NCBI GenBank assembly: GCA_019217005.1
Contig: JAHBNG010000032.1
Coordinates: 1 to 64,000 of the forward strand
Direction: 5' to 3'
Origin: Chloroflexi bacterium TSY
GTDB lineage: Bacteria > Chloroflexota > Anaerolineae > Caldilineales > Caldilineaceae
DNA length: 64,000 nucleotides
The notes under the pieces were generated by a model. The model was not told the DNA's origin. It saw only the letters and a program-made list of their open reading frames with translations, and ran no database searches. A program made the translations under genes and the position numbers. Shown here piece after piece: positions 16,561-25,226 of this stretch; within the stretch, counting starts at the first letter, position 1, and every line of letters begins with the position of its first letter.

Positions 16561-18468
16561 CTAAACAAGCAGGAAATAGGCGACTGTCACCACAACACCG
16601 AGCAAAATACTAAAGGCGTAGGTCGGCACCATTCCGTTTTGCAAACGTCGCGCCCATTCACCAAACCGTAGCCCCGTCTGTCCAAACCAGTTGACCACAA
16701 AATCGATCCCTTTGCGATCAAAAACGTTGGCCAACCAAGCTGCTTCTTTCTCAAGAGGTGCCACAATCGCCATGCGATAAAAATCTTCTACATACCATTT
16801 ACGCTCAAGCATAGGTTGGAAGAAGCTCAAGCTTGAAATCAGAGCACGAATTCGCCTTTCGTCGAGTCGATAGTAAGAGACAGCCAACATTGCGCCAAAT
16901 GAGGCAACAAGAATGCTGAGCAAGGCGGTCAACAATTCCAGAGCAAGCGATGGCTCATGAAAACCAAGCGAAGGTTCCAACCAATGCTCCATTGTTAACA
17001 ATCCAGGCAAATTAAGAACGCCTCCAAAAATCGACAATACCGCCAAAATCCAGAGCGGTGCAGTCATAATCAGCGGACTTTCATGGGCAGAATTGTGTAG
17101 CTCTTGATCACGGGGCTCACCATAAAAGACCAAAAGCAAGGTGCGGAAGCTGTAAAATGCAGTCAGGAGTGCAGCAAAGAGAGCCACCACATAGAGAATT
17201 GGATCCTCTGCCATCACCCCAACCTTAATTGCATCTTTGGAAAAGAAGCCGGCAAGGGGGGGCAACCCCGCAAGCGCGACAGCCCCAATGGTAAATGTTC
17301 GAGCCGTTTGGGGCATCTTCCGACTCAAACCACCCATCCGGCGAATATCGAGCACATCGTGCAAACCATGCATCACGCTACCAGCTGCCAGGAAGAGCAA
17401 TGCTTTGAAGAACGCATGCGTTGTTAGGTGAAAGATCGCCGCTCCATATGCACCGACACCCACAGCCATCATCATAAAGCCAAGCTGCGAGATAGTCGAA
17501 TAGGCGAGGATCTTTTTTAGGTCCGTCTGAACAAGGGCAATGCTCGCGGCCAACAGAGCCGTAATCCCTCCAATCCAAGCGGCAATGGTTGACGCATCAA
17601 CGGCAATGTACCAAATGGTATGCGTACGGGCAATCATATAGATCCCTGCCGTGACCATTGTGGCAGCATGAATCAAAGCAGAAACCGGCGTGGGACCAGC
17701 CATTGCGTCTGGCAACCAAACGTAAAGTGGTAGTTGAGCGCTTTTACCCGTTGCCCCCAATAGAAGCAATAGGCAAATAAGATTCGCCGCACCCACGATT
17801 CCATGATCGCCATCGTGGTGTCGTGTATCAAATTGCGCAAAAACGTCACCAAAGGTAACAGTACCGACTGTGGTCCAAATGGCGGCAATCGCCAAAATCA
17901 TTCCAAAGTCGCCGATCCGGTTGACGATAAAAGCTTTCTTGCCACAATCTGCATAGGAACCATATGTCTCATCTGTTCTGTCGAAATAGAATCCGATCAA
18001 CAAGAAAGAGGCCAATCCCACGCCTTCCCAACCGACAAACATCCCCACAAAGTTGTCGCTCAAGACCAGGATGAGCATGGCAAAGATAAAGAAGTTCAAG
18101 TAGACAAAAAAGCGCTGGAAATACTCGTCATGCTCCATATAGCCAATGGCGTAAATGTGAATGAGCAGACCAACACCCGTCACAATCAACGTCATTGTGA
18201 CGCTCAATGGATCAATCAACATCGCAGCAGAGGCATGAAAGGAGCCAACTGTGATCCAATCCCACATGTGAACCGTGATGCTCTGCTCTTCAGGCGCTAA
18301 CGTCAGCAAGCCTGCATAAAGACCGATCCCCAAGACGAATGACAGCGCGACGGCGAGAGCCGCAATCGAGCCAATGACCTTGCGACCAATGTAAGCACCC
18401 GCAAACAGATTGATTAGCGCACCAAGCGCCGGAAAGACAAAAAGTAGCCAAGCAACACTCAAAAACAT
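16561..18468 (-). CDS. nuoL: Complex I subunit L (locus 1)
   Basis: A 635-residue distal antiporter-like subunit. Core motifs: FVGWEGVGLASFLLIGFYFD (channel Glu), GATGKSAQLPLYVWLPDAM (Lys helix) and GPTPVSALIHAATMVTAGIY. The C-terminal extension contains the long lateral helix region and a last helix (FSILLGVVVTVAYFLLV). The start is 3 bp after the nuoK stop, indicating coupling. Length is normal for the family, and no His-rich insert is present, unlike its counterpart at 34315. Confidence 0.95.
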   Translation of the reverse strand: MFLSVAWLLFVFPALGALINLFAGAYIGRKVIGSIAALAVALSFVLGIGLYAGLLTLAPEEQSITVHMWDWITVGSFHASAAMLIDPLSVTMTLIVTGVGLLIHIYAIGYMEHDEYFQRFFVYLNFFIFAMLILVLSDNFVGMFVGWEGVGLASFLLIGFYFDRTDETYGSYADCGKKAFIVNRIGDFGMILAIAAIWTTVGTVTFGDVFAQFDTRHHDGDHGIVGAANLICLLLLLGATGKSAQLPLYVWLPDAMAGPTPVSALIHAATMVTAGIYMIARTHTIWYIAVDASTIAAWIGGITALLAASIALVQTDLKKILAYSTISQLGFMMMAVGVGAYGAAIFHLTTHAFFKALLFLAAGSVMHGLHDVLDIRRMGGLSRKMPQTARTFTIGAVALAGLPPLAGFFSKDAIKVGVMAEDPILYVVALFAALLTAFYSFRTLLLVFYGEPRDQELHNSAHESPLIMTAPLWILAVLSIFGGVLNLPGLLTMEHWLEPSLGFHEPSLALELLTALLSILVASFGAMLAVSYYRLDERRIRALISSLSFFQPMLERKWYVEDFYRMAIVAPLEKEAAWLANVFDRKGIDFVVNWFGQTGLRFGEWARRLQNGMVPTYAFSILLGVVVTVAYFLLV

Positions 18469-18471
18469 GGA

Positions 18472-18774
18472 TCACCATTTCATCAAGTTTATTTCATCAA
18501 TGTTTGTTGTTCGGGCGTGACGGGTATGGGCAATGAGAATCGCCAACCCAACTGCAACCTCAGCCGCAGCAACAGCCATGATCATGAAGACAAAAATTTG
18601 CCCGTTCAAATTGCCCCATTGCCGACTGAGCGCAATGAGGGTTAAGTTCACACTATTCAGCATCAACTCAACACACATAAAGATAATTAGTGCGCTTCGA
18701 CGAGTCAGCACGCCAATCGTGCCAATCGTAAAGATTATTGCACCGAGAACGAGATACCCACTAGTTGAATCCAC
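18472..18774 (-). CDS. nuoK: Complex I subunit K (locus 1)
   Basis: A 100-residue subunit with three helices. Conserved Glu residues are in MCVELMLNSVNLTLIAL and AVAAAEVAVGLAILI, both part of the central hydrophilic axis. It is coupled to nuoL by a 3-bp gap. Its separation from nuoJ by 478 bp is abnormal; the gap is filled by a long palindrome (R5) and an R4-like element. Confidence 0.95.
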   Translation of the reverse strand: MDSTSGYLVLGAIIFTIGTIGVLTRRSALIIFMCVELMLNSVNLTLIALSRQWGNLNGQIFVFMIMAVAAAEVAVGLAILIAHTRHARTTNIDEINLMKW

Positions 18775-18807
18775 GATTCATCCTCTTATCTATTCGCTCA
18801 CCAACGG

Positions 18808-19146
18808 AATTGTACAGTTTCACTAATTTGTCTCGGGATGGTTCTTTCCAGTCGAAAAAATAGGTTGACGCTTTATTCATGTGGAGGAGGCATTCTCTAT
18901 TACACGCAGTCGGGATGCTCGTCCGCCAGCGGTTGAAACCACCGTCTGCTACAGGAAGTACACTAAAGCGCACTAAACGGCATCTGTCGAACCAGTCTTC
19001 AGCCGGTTTCCCTTAGCAGCAGGGCATTTCAATGCTCTGCTTTGGGCGCTACTGCGTGTAAGAGAGAATGCTCTCTCCTCGTCATATTTGTCAACCTATT
19101 TATGAACCATTCCTTTGTCTCTACGAAAATCTCTATCTGTACAATT
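18808..19146. repeat. R5 long palindromic element, copy 1 (about 339 bp)
   Basis: Nested inverted repeats: outer AATTGTACAG / CTGTACAATT, then ATGGTTC / GAACCAT, ATAGGTTGAC / GTCAACCTAT, and inner ATTCTCTATTACACGCAGT against ACTGCGTGTAAGAGAGAAT. The inner arm recurs at 42668-42863. It lies inside the nuo operon between nuoJ and nuoK. Confidence 0.75.
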
Positions 19147-19170
19147 TTCTTAGATGAACCTGATTTATTT

Positions 19171-19250
19171 GGTGGTATCCTAAATTGTGTGCAAATTCAC
19201 TTTCTCTCTGAGAGGCCAACTCGCTTTTACACAATTTGTGGTATACCACC
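19171..19250. repeat. R4-like palindrome downstream of nuoJ
   Basis: GGTGGTATCCTAAATTGTGT and ACACAATTTGTGGTATACCA are inverted arms around a CTCTCTGAGAGG loop. The arm pattern (AA-TGTGTnnAAAT) resembles R4 but has diverged. It begins two bases past the nuoJ stop codon, so it may act on the 3' end of the upstream transcript. Confidence 0.55.
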
Positions 19251-19252
19251 AT

Positions 19253-19762
19253 TTATTCTGCCTCATAATGACGCCCAAGCAGCAGCGCTCCGATCAATGC
19301 AACCAAAATCAGGACAGCCGTTAATTCAAATGGCAGTACATACTTGGTGAAGAGCGATAGGCCAACGGCTTTGGGAACGCCCCCTTCAATGGCCGCAGCC
19401 TGTAGTTCAGTGCCACTAAATGCATCAAAGAGGCTGGCTGAAATGGCGCCAAGCATGACCATGCCAAGCAAGATCCCTGCGTAACCAGTCCACTGACGAC
19501 GGCTCGCCTCGATGTTTAGATCTTCCGAACCAAGCAACATAATCACAAAGAGCAGCAAAATGACAATGCCACCGGCATAAATGATGACCTGAATGGCGGC
19601 TAGAAATTGGGCATCAAGTGTGACATATAGAACGGCTAAGGACGCAAAATTCAGAAGCAGAAACAGTGCGCTATGGACTGGCTGTCGACTGGAAATAACA
19701 CCCACGGCAGCGGCTACGCTAATCGCACCGATCACAACAAAAAAAAGAACCGATAGGGACAT
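19253..19762 (-). CDS. nuoJ: Complex I subunit J (locus 1)
   Basis: A 169-residue five-helix subunit. LYVTLDAQFLAAIQVIIYAG and GIVILLLFVIMLLG match the conserved third helix whose pi-bulge couples quinone reduction to pumping. The C-terminal helix VLPFELTAVLILVALIGAL is typical. It starts 17 bp after nuoI. The downstream gap to nuoK is repeat-filled. Confidence 0.93.
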   Translation of the reverse strand: MSLSVLFFVVIGAISVAAAVGVISSRQPVHSALFLLLNFASLAVLYVTLDAQFLAAIQVIIYAGGIVILLLFVIMLLGSEDLNIEASRRQWTGYAGILLGMVMLGAISASLFDAFSGTELQAAAIEGGVPKAVGLSLFTKYVLPFELTAVLILVALIGALLLGRHYEAE

Positions 19763-19779
19763 TGATATTCACCCAATCT

Positions 19780-20250
19780 TTATTCTGGTCTGATCACAAC
19801 GTTTGGTTCGCCAGGATTCAACAGCTCTGGCTTTGTCAAAACAAAGTCACGCCGATTGTAGTTGGCCATGGCAAAGTCATGTCCCAACACGATCGCTTCT
19901 GTTGGACAAGCTTCTTCACAATCGCCGCAAAACACACAGCGCAGCAGGTTGATCTCGTATGTTTTGGCGTACCGCTCTCCTGGTGAGGTTGGATCATCCG
20001 GATTGTTTTCGGCGGCATCAACGTAGATGGCGTCAGTTGGACAGGCTGCTTCACAGAGCATACAGCCAATGCAGCGTTCCATGCCATTCTCATAACGACG
20101 CAGTTCGTGTTTACCCCGAAACCGTGGGTAGACAGGAACAGGCTCATTCGGATACTCTGTCGTAATTGGCTTGTGGGCAAGATGTTTGAGCGTGACACCC
20201 ATTGCCCGGCCGATCTCCGTGGCGCCTTTGATAAAGTCATTCAGTGCCAT
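19780..20250 (-). CDS. nuoI: Complex I subunit I, 2x[4Fe-4S] ferredoxin-like (locus 1)
   Basis: A 156-residue peripheral-arm subunit that carries clusters N6a and N6b between NuoG and NuoB. The motifs CIGCMLCEAACPTDAI and CVFCGDCEEACPTEAI supply eight Cys ligands. An N-terminal amphipathic part (TLKHLAHKPITTEYPNEPV) anchors it at the membrane. No second nuoI exists in the divergent locus. Confidence 0.95.
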   Translation of the reverse strand: MALNDFIKGATEIGRAMGVTLKHLAHKPITTEYPNEPVPVYPRFRGKHELRRYENGMERCIGCMLCEAACPTDAIYVDAAENNPDDPTSPGERYAKTYEINLLRCVFCGDCEEACPTEAIVLGHDFAMANYNRRDFVLTKPELLNPGEPNVVIRPE

Positions 20251-20488
20251 AATTACCTCTGTTGACTGCTCAGGTTATGTCGAGAAATAAAATCTTTGCG
20301 TGGTACGTATTGCGTGTACTGGTTGAAAAATTGGTTGTGCTGCTAGTGCATATTGTAGGTCACACATCTCTGTGTGACTGCCGTCAAGAACCCTGGATTT
20401 TCACTTGGAACAGGTTGTTCTCTTGACGCTTGTCCCGCCAGAGACGGAACCTACGATAGGTTGTTTCCGTTCTCGCTCCTGTTTATCC
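20251..20488. other. 238-bp repeat-containing gap inside nuo operon (nuoH-nuoI)
   Basis: No gene. AGTCACACA/TGTGTGACCT-type pairing occurs around 20350, and GTCAAGAACC (20383) pairs with GTTCTCTTGAC (20409). A GTGGTACGTATTGCGT segment is at 20298. This looks like another degenerate palindromic element inserted between nuoI and nuoH. Confidence 0.45.
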
Positions 20489-21475
20489 CTACTTCAAATA
20501 GACCGTCATCAAAGCTGTGATGAACATATAAGCGAGGCTCAGTGGCAAAAGCGTTTTCCAGGTAAATCCCATCAGTTGATCGTATCGTGGACGTCCAACG
20601 CTGGCCCGAATCCAAATGAACAGGAAGAGCAAAACGATCACCTTGGCAGCCAACACAAAGGGACCCAAGATAAGCACATCGGAAAGAATGCCAAATGGCA
20701 ATCGATAGCCACCAAAGAAGATGGTGGCCATTATGGCGCTCATGGTGATCATGTTCATATACTCGGCAATAAAGAACATGGAAAACTTGATCCCACCATA
20801 TTCGGTCTGAAAACCAGCGATAAGTTCATTTTCCGTTTCTGGCAAATCAAACGGCGCCCGGTTGGTCTCGGCCAGGATGCAAATAAAGAAGAAGGGGAAC
20901 ATGAGCCAAAGCCAGATCCATTCCCACCAGGCTCTTGGTTGTTCCAACAGATCCACGAGGCTAAAGCTTCCGGCGAGCATCAAGATGCTGACGAGAAAGA
21001 GACCGAGCGGCAGTTCATAGGAAATCATTTGGGCCGATGAACGAAGTGCACCCAATAGAGAATAGTTGTTGTTGCTGCTCCAACCGGCCAGAATAATGCC
21101 GTAGCTCTCAATACCAGCCACCGCCAAAATCCAGAGGAAGCCAATGTTCACATCTGCAATGGCAGGAACCCCTTTGGCAATCGGAATGACTGCCCAAATA
21201 ATGATCGCAGGGATAAGTGCCAACATGGGGCCAAGAATATAGACCACTTTGTCCACATGATTGGGGATTACTTCCTCTTTAAACGCAGCCTTGATCGCAT
21301 CAGCCAATGGTTGTAAAAGACCATAGGGGCCTGCCCGATTTGGCCCATAGCGGATCTGAAAGCGTGCCAACAACTTTCGCTCGTACCAAGTCAGATAGGC
21401 AAAAGATGTCAACAGCACAAAAATCATGATGAGAATGCGAATGACGGGTAAAACAACTAAATTTAGCCAGTCCAC
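20489..21475 (-). CDS. nuoH: Complex I subunit H (locus 1)
   Basis: A 328-residue subunit that forms the quinone chamber with NuoB/NuoD. RIQ/RYGPNRAGPYGLLQPLAD marks the first loop. The acidic quinone-site loop is AETNRAPFDLPETENELIAG, followed by TEYGGIKFSMFFIAEY. About eight helices are predicted. It differs clearly in sequence and length from the 440-residue NuoH of the divergent locus. Confidence 0.95.
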   Translation of the reverse strand: MDWLNLVVLPVIRILIMIFVLLTSFAYLTWYERKLLARFQIRYGPNRAGPYGLLQPLADAIKAAFKEEVIPNHVDKVVYILGPMLALIPAIIIWAVIPIAKGVPAIADVNIGFLWILAVAGIESYGIILAGWSSNNNYSLLGALRSSAQMISYELPLGLFLVSILMLAGSFSLVDLLEQPRAWWEWIWLWLMFPFFFICILAETNRAPFDLPETENELIAGFQTEYGGIKFSMFFIAEYMNMITMSAIMATIFFGGYRLPFGILSDVLILGPFVLAAKVIVLLFLFIWIRASVGRPRYDQLMGFTWKTLLPLSLAYMFITALMTVYLK

Positions 21476-21575
21476 AATGACTCCATAAAGAGAGATGTCA
21501 GTTTTCGGTTGTCGGTATTCAGTAAACCCCTCTCGTAGCTACCTGAATACCAAATTAATAGTTACGAATCACCAA

Positions 21576-24128
21576 TTACTCTATCCGTTCAACCTGCACA
21601 GCTTCAACTTCGCTGCCATTTAAAAGCGCACCAACTGGGGAATCGGGCAAGCTTTCCGGAATCCAAACTGTTCCCGCTTGTACTTGTTCCTGAATCGATA
21701 CTGCTAGTGCTAATCTACCGTAGGCACTACTCACCATGACCAGTGTCTCATTTTCGATACCCAATTTCTCGGCATCTGTGGCATTCAATCCCACTTTGGG
21801 ACCAAATGACATATTTTGCATTGGTTCTGTTTGGGCAAACATGTTGCCGCTGTCGTATGAAACTGTTCCAGCAATCAAAACAAATGGTCGCTCTGGGCTA
21901 TCTGCTAATGCTGCCTGTGCCGCTTGTCGATAAACTGCTTCAGGTCGGATCTTTGCTGCATCCCATTGCAAGCCTTGGTCACCCAGTGCCGCCCAAGTCA
22001 ATCCAGCGTAAATGGGAACCGCTTCTGTGATCTCATCCAAAATGCTGGATTCATCGCTATAGGCCCATCCGGCACCCATGCGATTCGCCAAATGATCGAG
22101 AATCATCCAATCCGGTGCAGCTTTGCTCTGTGGATCAACAAGTGCCTTGAGTGCGCGCTGTACACGGCGTTCACAATTGGTAAAGGTTCCGTTCGCCTCG
22201 GCCCAACTCACAGCGGGGAGTACGACATCTGCTTTGAGAGCGGTTTCTGTTAGGAAAAGATCCTGTACAATCAAAAGATCGAGCTTGTCCAAGTTGTCAG
22301 ACCACTCATACCGCTCAGTAGCCGGATCTGCTCCCATTACGTAGAGCGCCTGGATATCACCACTGGCTCCGTCAAGCATTTCGCGATAGGTTTTGCCCAC
22401 GCTCGTGGGTAACTCGCAATTCCAGAGAGATTCCAAGCGAGTTCGGGCATCGCTATCATTCAATGCGGCATGCCCAGGCAGCTGATGGGGCAACACGCCC
22501 ATGTCGCGACAGCCCTGACTGTTGGCCTCCAGTCCCATATAGGCCAATCTTTCATAGTGGTCAGTCACCATTGCCAGATTGGTCAAACCATTCAGTACAT
22601 CCTGTCCTGCGGTACCTTTCGCTGCTAACGGACCGTAGAGAATGAGAGCATTTTCGCTCTGGACAAGCAGTTCCGCGACCTCTTTCGCTGCATCAGAAGA
22701 GACGCCACAAATCTCTTGTAGTGCTTGTTCTGTCGCACTTGTCAACAGTGCATCCAATTCCGGAACCTGCTTATCACTGGCAGAAAGAGCCATCTTGGAT
22801 AACACGTTGAGTAACGTAACCTCACTACCCGGACGATACCCCAGATAGGGACCACCATAGCGGGTTAATTCAATTTTACGGGGATGAGCAACCACGATCT
22901 TGGTTCCGGCTCGTCGTGCGCAGCGCTTCATGTGGATATCTAGAATGGGCGCTTCTTCACTCGGATCGACACCAAACAAAAAGATCGTATCAACTTTTGG
23001 ATCGGGACTGTAGAGCGGATTCATCAAATCAGTGATAGCTGGTATGCCAGTCGGTATCGCCGCTACTTCACCGCCATTGCGATGATCGATATTGTTGGTA
23101 CCGACGACTTGACGCATCAGGCGTTGCAGCAAATAATTGCTTTCGTTCGATAACTTGGCGCTCCCAATGCCTCCAACGGCATCTGCACCGTGGGTTCTCT
23201 TGACACTCTCTAATTTCTCTACGATAAAATCTAATGCATCATCCCAAGATGTCCGTACAAGTACACCATCTTTGCGAATCATCGGCTGCTGAAGACGGTC
23301 CTCGTTGTTGACCCACTCGTAGGCAAAGCGAGTTTTGTCTGCAATCCATTGATCGTTGACCTGCATATTTTCGCGGCCCACGATGCGCCGAATCTTATGG
23401 GTACGTGTGTCAATGCGAATGTTGTCACCAGTCGGGTAATGCGGATCGATGCTGGGCGTGCGCTCTACTTGCCAAGGGCGGAAGTTGAAGCGAGAAACGC
23501 GATTGGTTAAAGCGCCAACCGGACAGATATCAATAATATTACCGCCCGTTTTGGCGTCCACCGGCTGACCATGCTGAATGTCGATGATCGTCTCACCACC
23601 CCGCTCAAAGAGACCCAATTGAGGCTTATCTTCCCACTCTTCCAAATAACGGATGCAGCGCCAGCAAATGACACAACGTTCTTGATCGAGTACGATGGTG
23701 TCAGAGATCAGGTAATTCTTGTTCTTGTGCCGTTTCGGTTCAACAAGCCGGCTGAATCCAGGGCCAAAACGCATCGTCTGATCTTGTAATGGGCATTCTC
23801 CACCTTTGTCACAAATCGGACAATCCAGTGGATGGTTCAGCAAAATGAAGCCAAGCATCGCTTCTTGCGTATCACGCACATTTTGGCTATTGGTGCTCAC
23901 CTCCATGCCATCCCCAACGGGTACGGCACAAGCTGGCAACAACGCTACCCCACGTGGCCCCGACATTTCGACCAGGCACATGCGGCAACAGGCCACGGGA
24001 TCCAGTTTGGGATGGCTACAAAAGATGGGAATTTCGATGCCAAGTTTGTTCGCTGCATCAAGCACAAGCGTCCCTTTCGGAACGGTTACTTCCTGTCCGT
24101 CAATTGATAGAGTAACTTGATCACTCAT
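21576..24128 (-). CDS. nuoG: Complex I subunit G, iron-sulfur/molybdopterin-fold (locus 1)
   Basis: An 850-residue peripheral-arm subunit. Residues 30-75 bind [2Fe-2S] (FCSHPKLDPVACCRMC and LLPACAVPV). The N5 cluster motif HPLDCPICDKGGECPLQDQ follows, then N4 (CVICWRCIRYLEEW with the distal CPVGALT). The remainder is a molybdopterin-oxidoreductase fold (GSAKLSNESNYLLQRLMRQV) ending in a molydopterin-dinucleotide-binding-like domain. The nuo operon continues from a Uma2 gene, an unusual neighbour, upstream. Confidence 0.95.
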   Translation of the reverse strand: MSDQVTLSIDGQEVTVPKGTLVLDAANKLGIEIPIFCSHPKLDPVACCRMCLVEMSGPRGVALLPACAVPVGDGMEVSTNSQNVRDTQEAMLGFILLNHPLDCPICDKGGECPLQDQTMRFGPGFSRLVEPKRHKNKNYLISDTIVLDQERCVICWRCIRYLEEWEDKPQLGLFERGGETIIDIQHGQPVDAKTGGNIIDICPVGALTNRVSRFNFRPWQVERTPSIDPHYPTGDNIRIDTRTHKIRRIVGRENMQVNDQWIADKTRFAYEWVNNEDRLQQPMIRKDGVLVRTSWDDALDFIVEKLESVKRTHGADAVGGIGSAKLSNESNYLLQRLMRQVVGTNNIDHRNGGEVAAIPTGIPAITDLMNPLYSPDPKVDTIFLFGVDPSEEAPILDIHMKRCARRAGTKIVVAHPRKIELTRYGGPYLGYRPGSEVTLLNVLSKMALSASDKQVPELDALLTSATEQALQEICGVSSDAAKEVAELLVQSENALILYGPLAAKGTAGQDVLNGLTNLAMVTDHYERLAYMGLEANSQGCRDMGVLPHQLPGHAALNDSDARTRLESLWNCELPTSVGKTYREMLDGASGDIQALYVMGADPATERYEWSDNLDKLDLLIVQDLFLTETALKADVVLPAVSWAEANGTFTNCERRVQRALKALVDPQSKAAPDWMILDHLANRMGAGWAYSDESSILDEITEAVPIYAGLTWAALGDQGLQWDAAKIRPEAVYRQAAQAALADSPERPFVLIAGTVSYDSGNMFAQTEPMQNMSFGPKVGLNATDAEKLGIENETLVMVSSAYGRLALAVSIQEQVQAGTVWIPESLPDSPVGALLNGSEVEAVQVERIE

Positions 24129-24176
24129 AAATACATTTTACCTGCAAGAAACGCTGTTGTGATAACTCAGTAGACT

Positions 24177-24391
24177 CAGTAGATCCAAATTTGGCGTTTT
24201 TGGCGATTTTCAGTCGAGATTGCAGGGATTTTGGAGTCATTTATTCAGATTTCGGTTACAGAAAACAACCTATTTCATATCTGAAAATCGCCCAAATCTA
24301 ACGCAAAAACTAGATATCGACCGGCAAATTTGTATTTATGTCAACTGTTTAGCCAGAATTCTCTCTCAAAACCTGAAATTTGGATCTACTG
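24177..24391. repeat. R2 miniature element, copy 1 (215 bp, 5-bp duplication)
   Basis: Perfect 16-bp terminal inverted repeats CAGTAGATCCAAATTT. Flanked by AGACT on both sides (24172-24176, 24392-24396). The second copy at 61873 has the same length and its own duplication, AGTAT. The insertion lies in the nuo operon between the Uma2 gene and nuoG. Confidence 0.95.
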
Positions 24392-24393
24392 AG

Positions 24394-24443
24394 ACTGCAA
24401 TTGTGTCATTCTTGAGCGGAGCGAAGAATCTGACGATTGCAGT
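24394..24443. repeat. REP-like hairpin with GAGCGGAGCGAAGAATC core
   Basis: ACTGCAAT and ATTGCAGT close a stem that continues through TCATTCTT / AAGAATCTGA around GAGCGGAGCG. I recall TTCTGAGCGGAGCGAAGAATC-like cores as a common dispersed motif in environmental bacterial genomes. It sits 14 bp past the Uma2 stop and may terminate or stabilise transcripts. Confidence 0.55.
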
Positions 24444-24456
24444 ATACTGATAATGA

Positions 24457-25104
24457 TCATTTGGGTATTATTTCTGATAAATCGATTTGACATTCCGAAA
24501 ACGCCAGCGGTGAGACTTGTTGATCATGTTTGAACGTTAATTTGGTCTGATAATGCGCTTGTTCGCCCGTACCAGCCGGATCACGATAGATTTCCAATAC
24601 ATTATCGACTAGATTGAGAATCCAGCACTCTGGGATCCGTTCTTGGGCATACATCTGCACTTTTACGCGTCGATCATAGCTCAAAGTACTGACTGATACT
24701 TCGCCAACGAGCAGAATATCTTCTGGATAGGGATGTCGGTCTGTATAGCCAGTTTCTCTCTGCTTGACAATTGCGAAATCGGGCTCGGGTTCGCTTTCCT
24801 CAAGTGCAAGTGTAATCGGTTGCTGGCTACGCACTATCGCCTGCCGCCGGATTTCAAATAACAATTCCTCAGCCATTTTCGATGTGACATGTGCATACAA
24901 AGGACGAACTGGACTCATATGGACAAGAACACCTTTGATTAGTTCGATGCGCTTAGATGGCTGAAAAAAATCGTTTTCTATTAACTGATGATATTCATCT
25001 AATGTAAATCGATGGATCGGTCGTTCTGCAGTGATCAGTTCGCTTACTTGGCTCGGTTGGTTGACCGATACAGTTGGGCTTATTACAGATGCCATTTGAT
25101 CCAC
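24457..25104 (-). CDS. Uma2-family (DUF820) restriction-endonuclease-fold protein inside nuo operon
   Basis: A 215-residue PD-(D/E)XK-fold protein. The key residues fit: Asp in EPEPDFAIVK, Glu in LLVGEVSVSTLSYDRR and Lys in RRVKVQMYAQERIPECWI. Uma2 proteins are highly expanded in cyanobacteria and Chloroflexota and their role is unknown; nuclease activity is inferred from the fold. It is co-oriented with the nuo genes and sits between nuoEF and nuoG, accompanied by R2 and two hairpins, so it looks like an insertion into the operon. Confidence 0.85.
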   Translation of the reverse strand: MDQMASVISPTVSVNQPSQVSELITAERPIHRFTLDEYHQLIENDFFQPSKRIELIKGVLVHMSPVRPLYAHVTSKMAEELLFEIRRQAIVRSQQPITLALEESEPEPDFAIVKQRETGYTDRHPYPEDILLVGEVSVSTLSYDRRVKVQMYAQERIPECWILNLVDNVLEIYRDPAGTGEQAHYQTKLTFKHDQQVSPLAFSECQIDLSEIIPK

Positions 25105-25160
25105 CTGACAATTCAGTCACCATTTCGGTTATGTAACTTAATCTATTCGTTCATGATGTG

Positions 25161-25181
25161 GAACAAACAGGCTGTTTGTTC
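25161..25181. repeat. R10 short hairpin, copy 2
   Basis: GAACAAACAG and CTGTTTGTTC form a perfect 10-bp arm palindrome (centre G). Nearly identical to 12984-13004. It is located between nuoEF and the Uma2 gene. Confidence 0.6.
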
Positions 25182-25226
25182 TACAATTGGCCGAACCGAT
25201 ACTCGATGTCCAAAATCATTCCGCAA

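Noticed and set aside
17803..18300. 165-codon plus-strand frame opposite nuoL
   Set aside because: nuoL is unambiguous on the minus strand; the opposite frame is His/Gln-rich with no recognisable domain.
20405..21040. 211-codon plus-strand frame opposite nuoH
   Set aside because: Antisense shadow of a clear nuoH gene; composition is charged and unlike a real protein.
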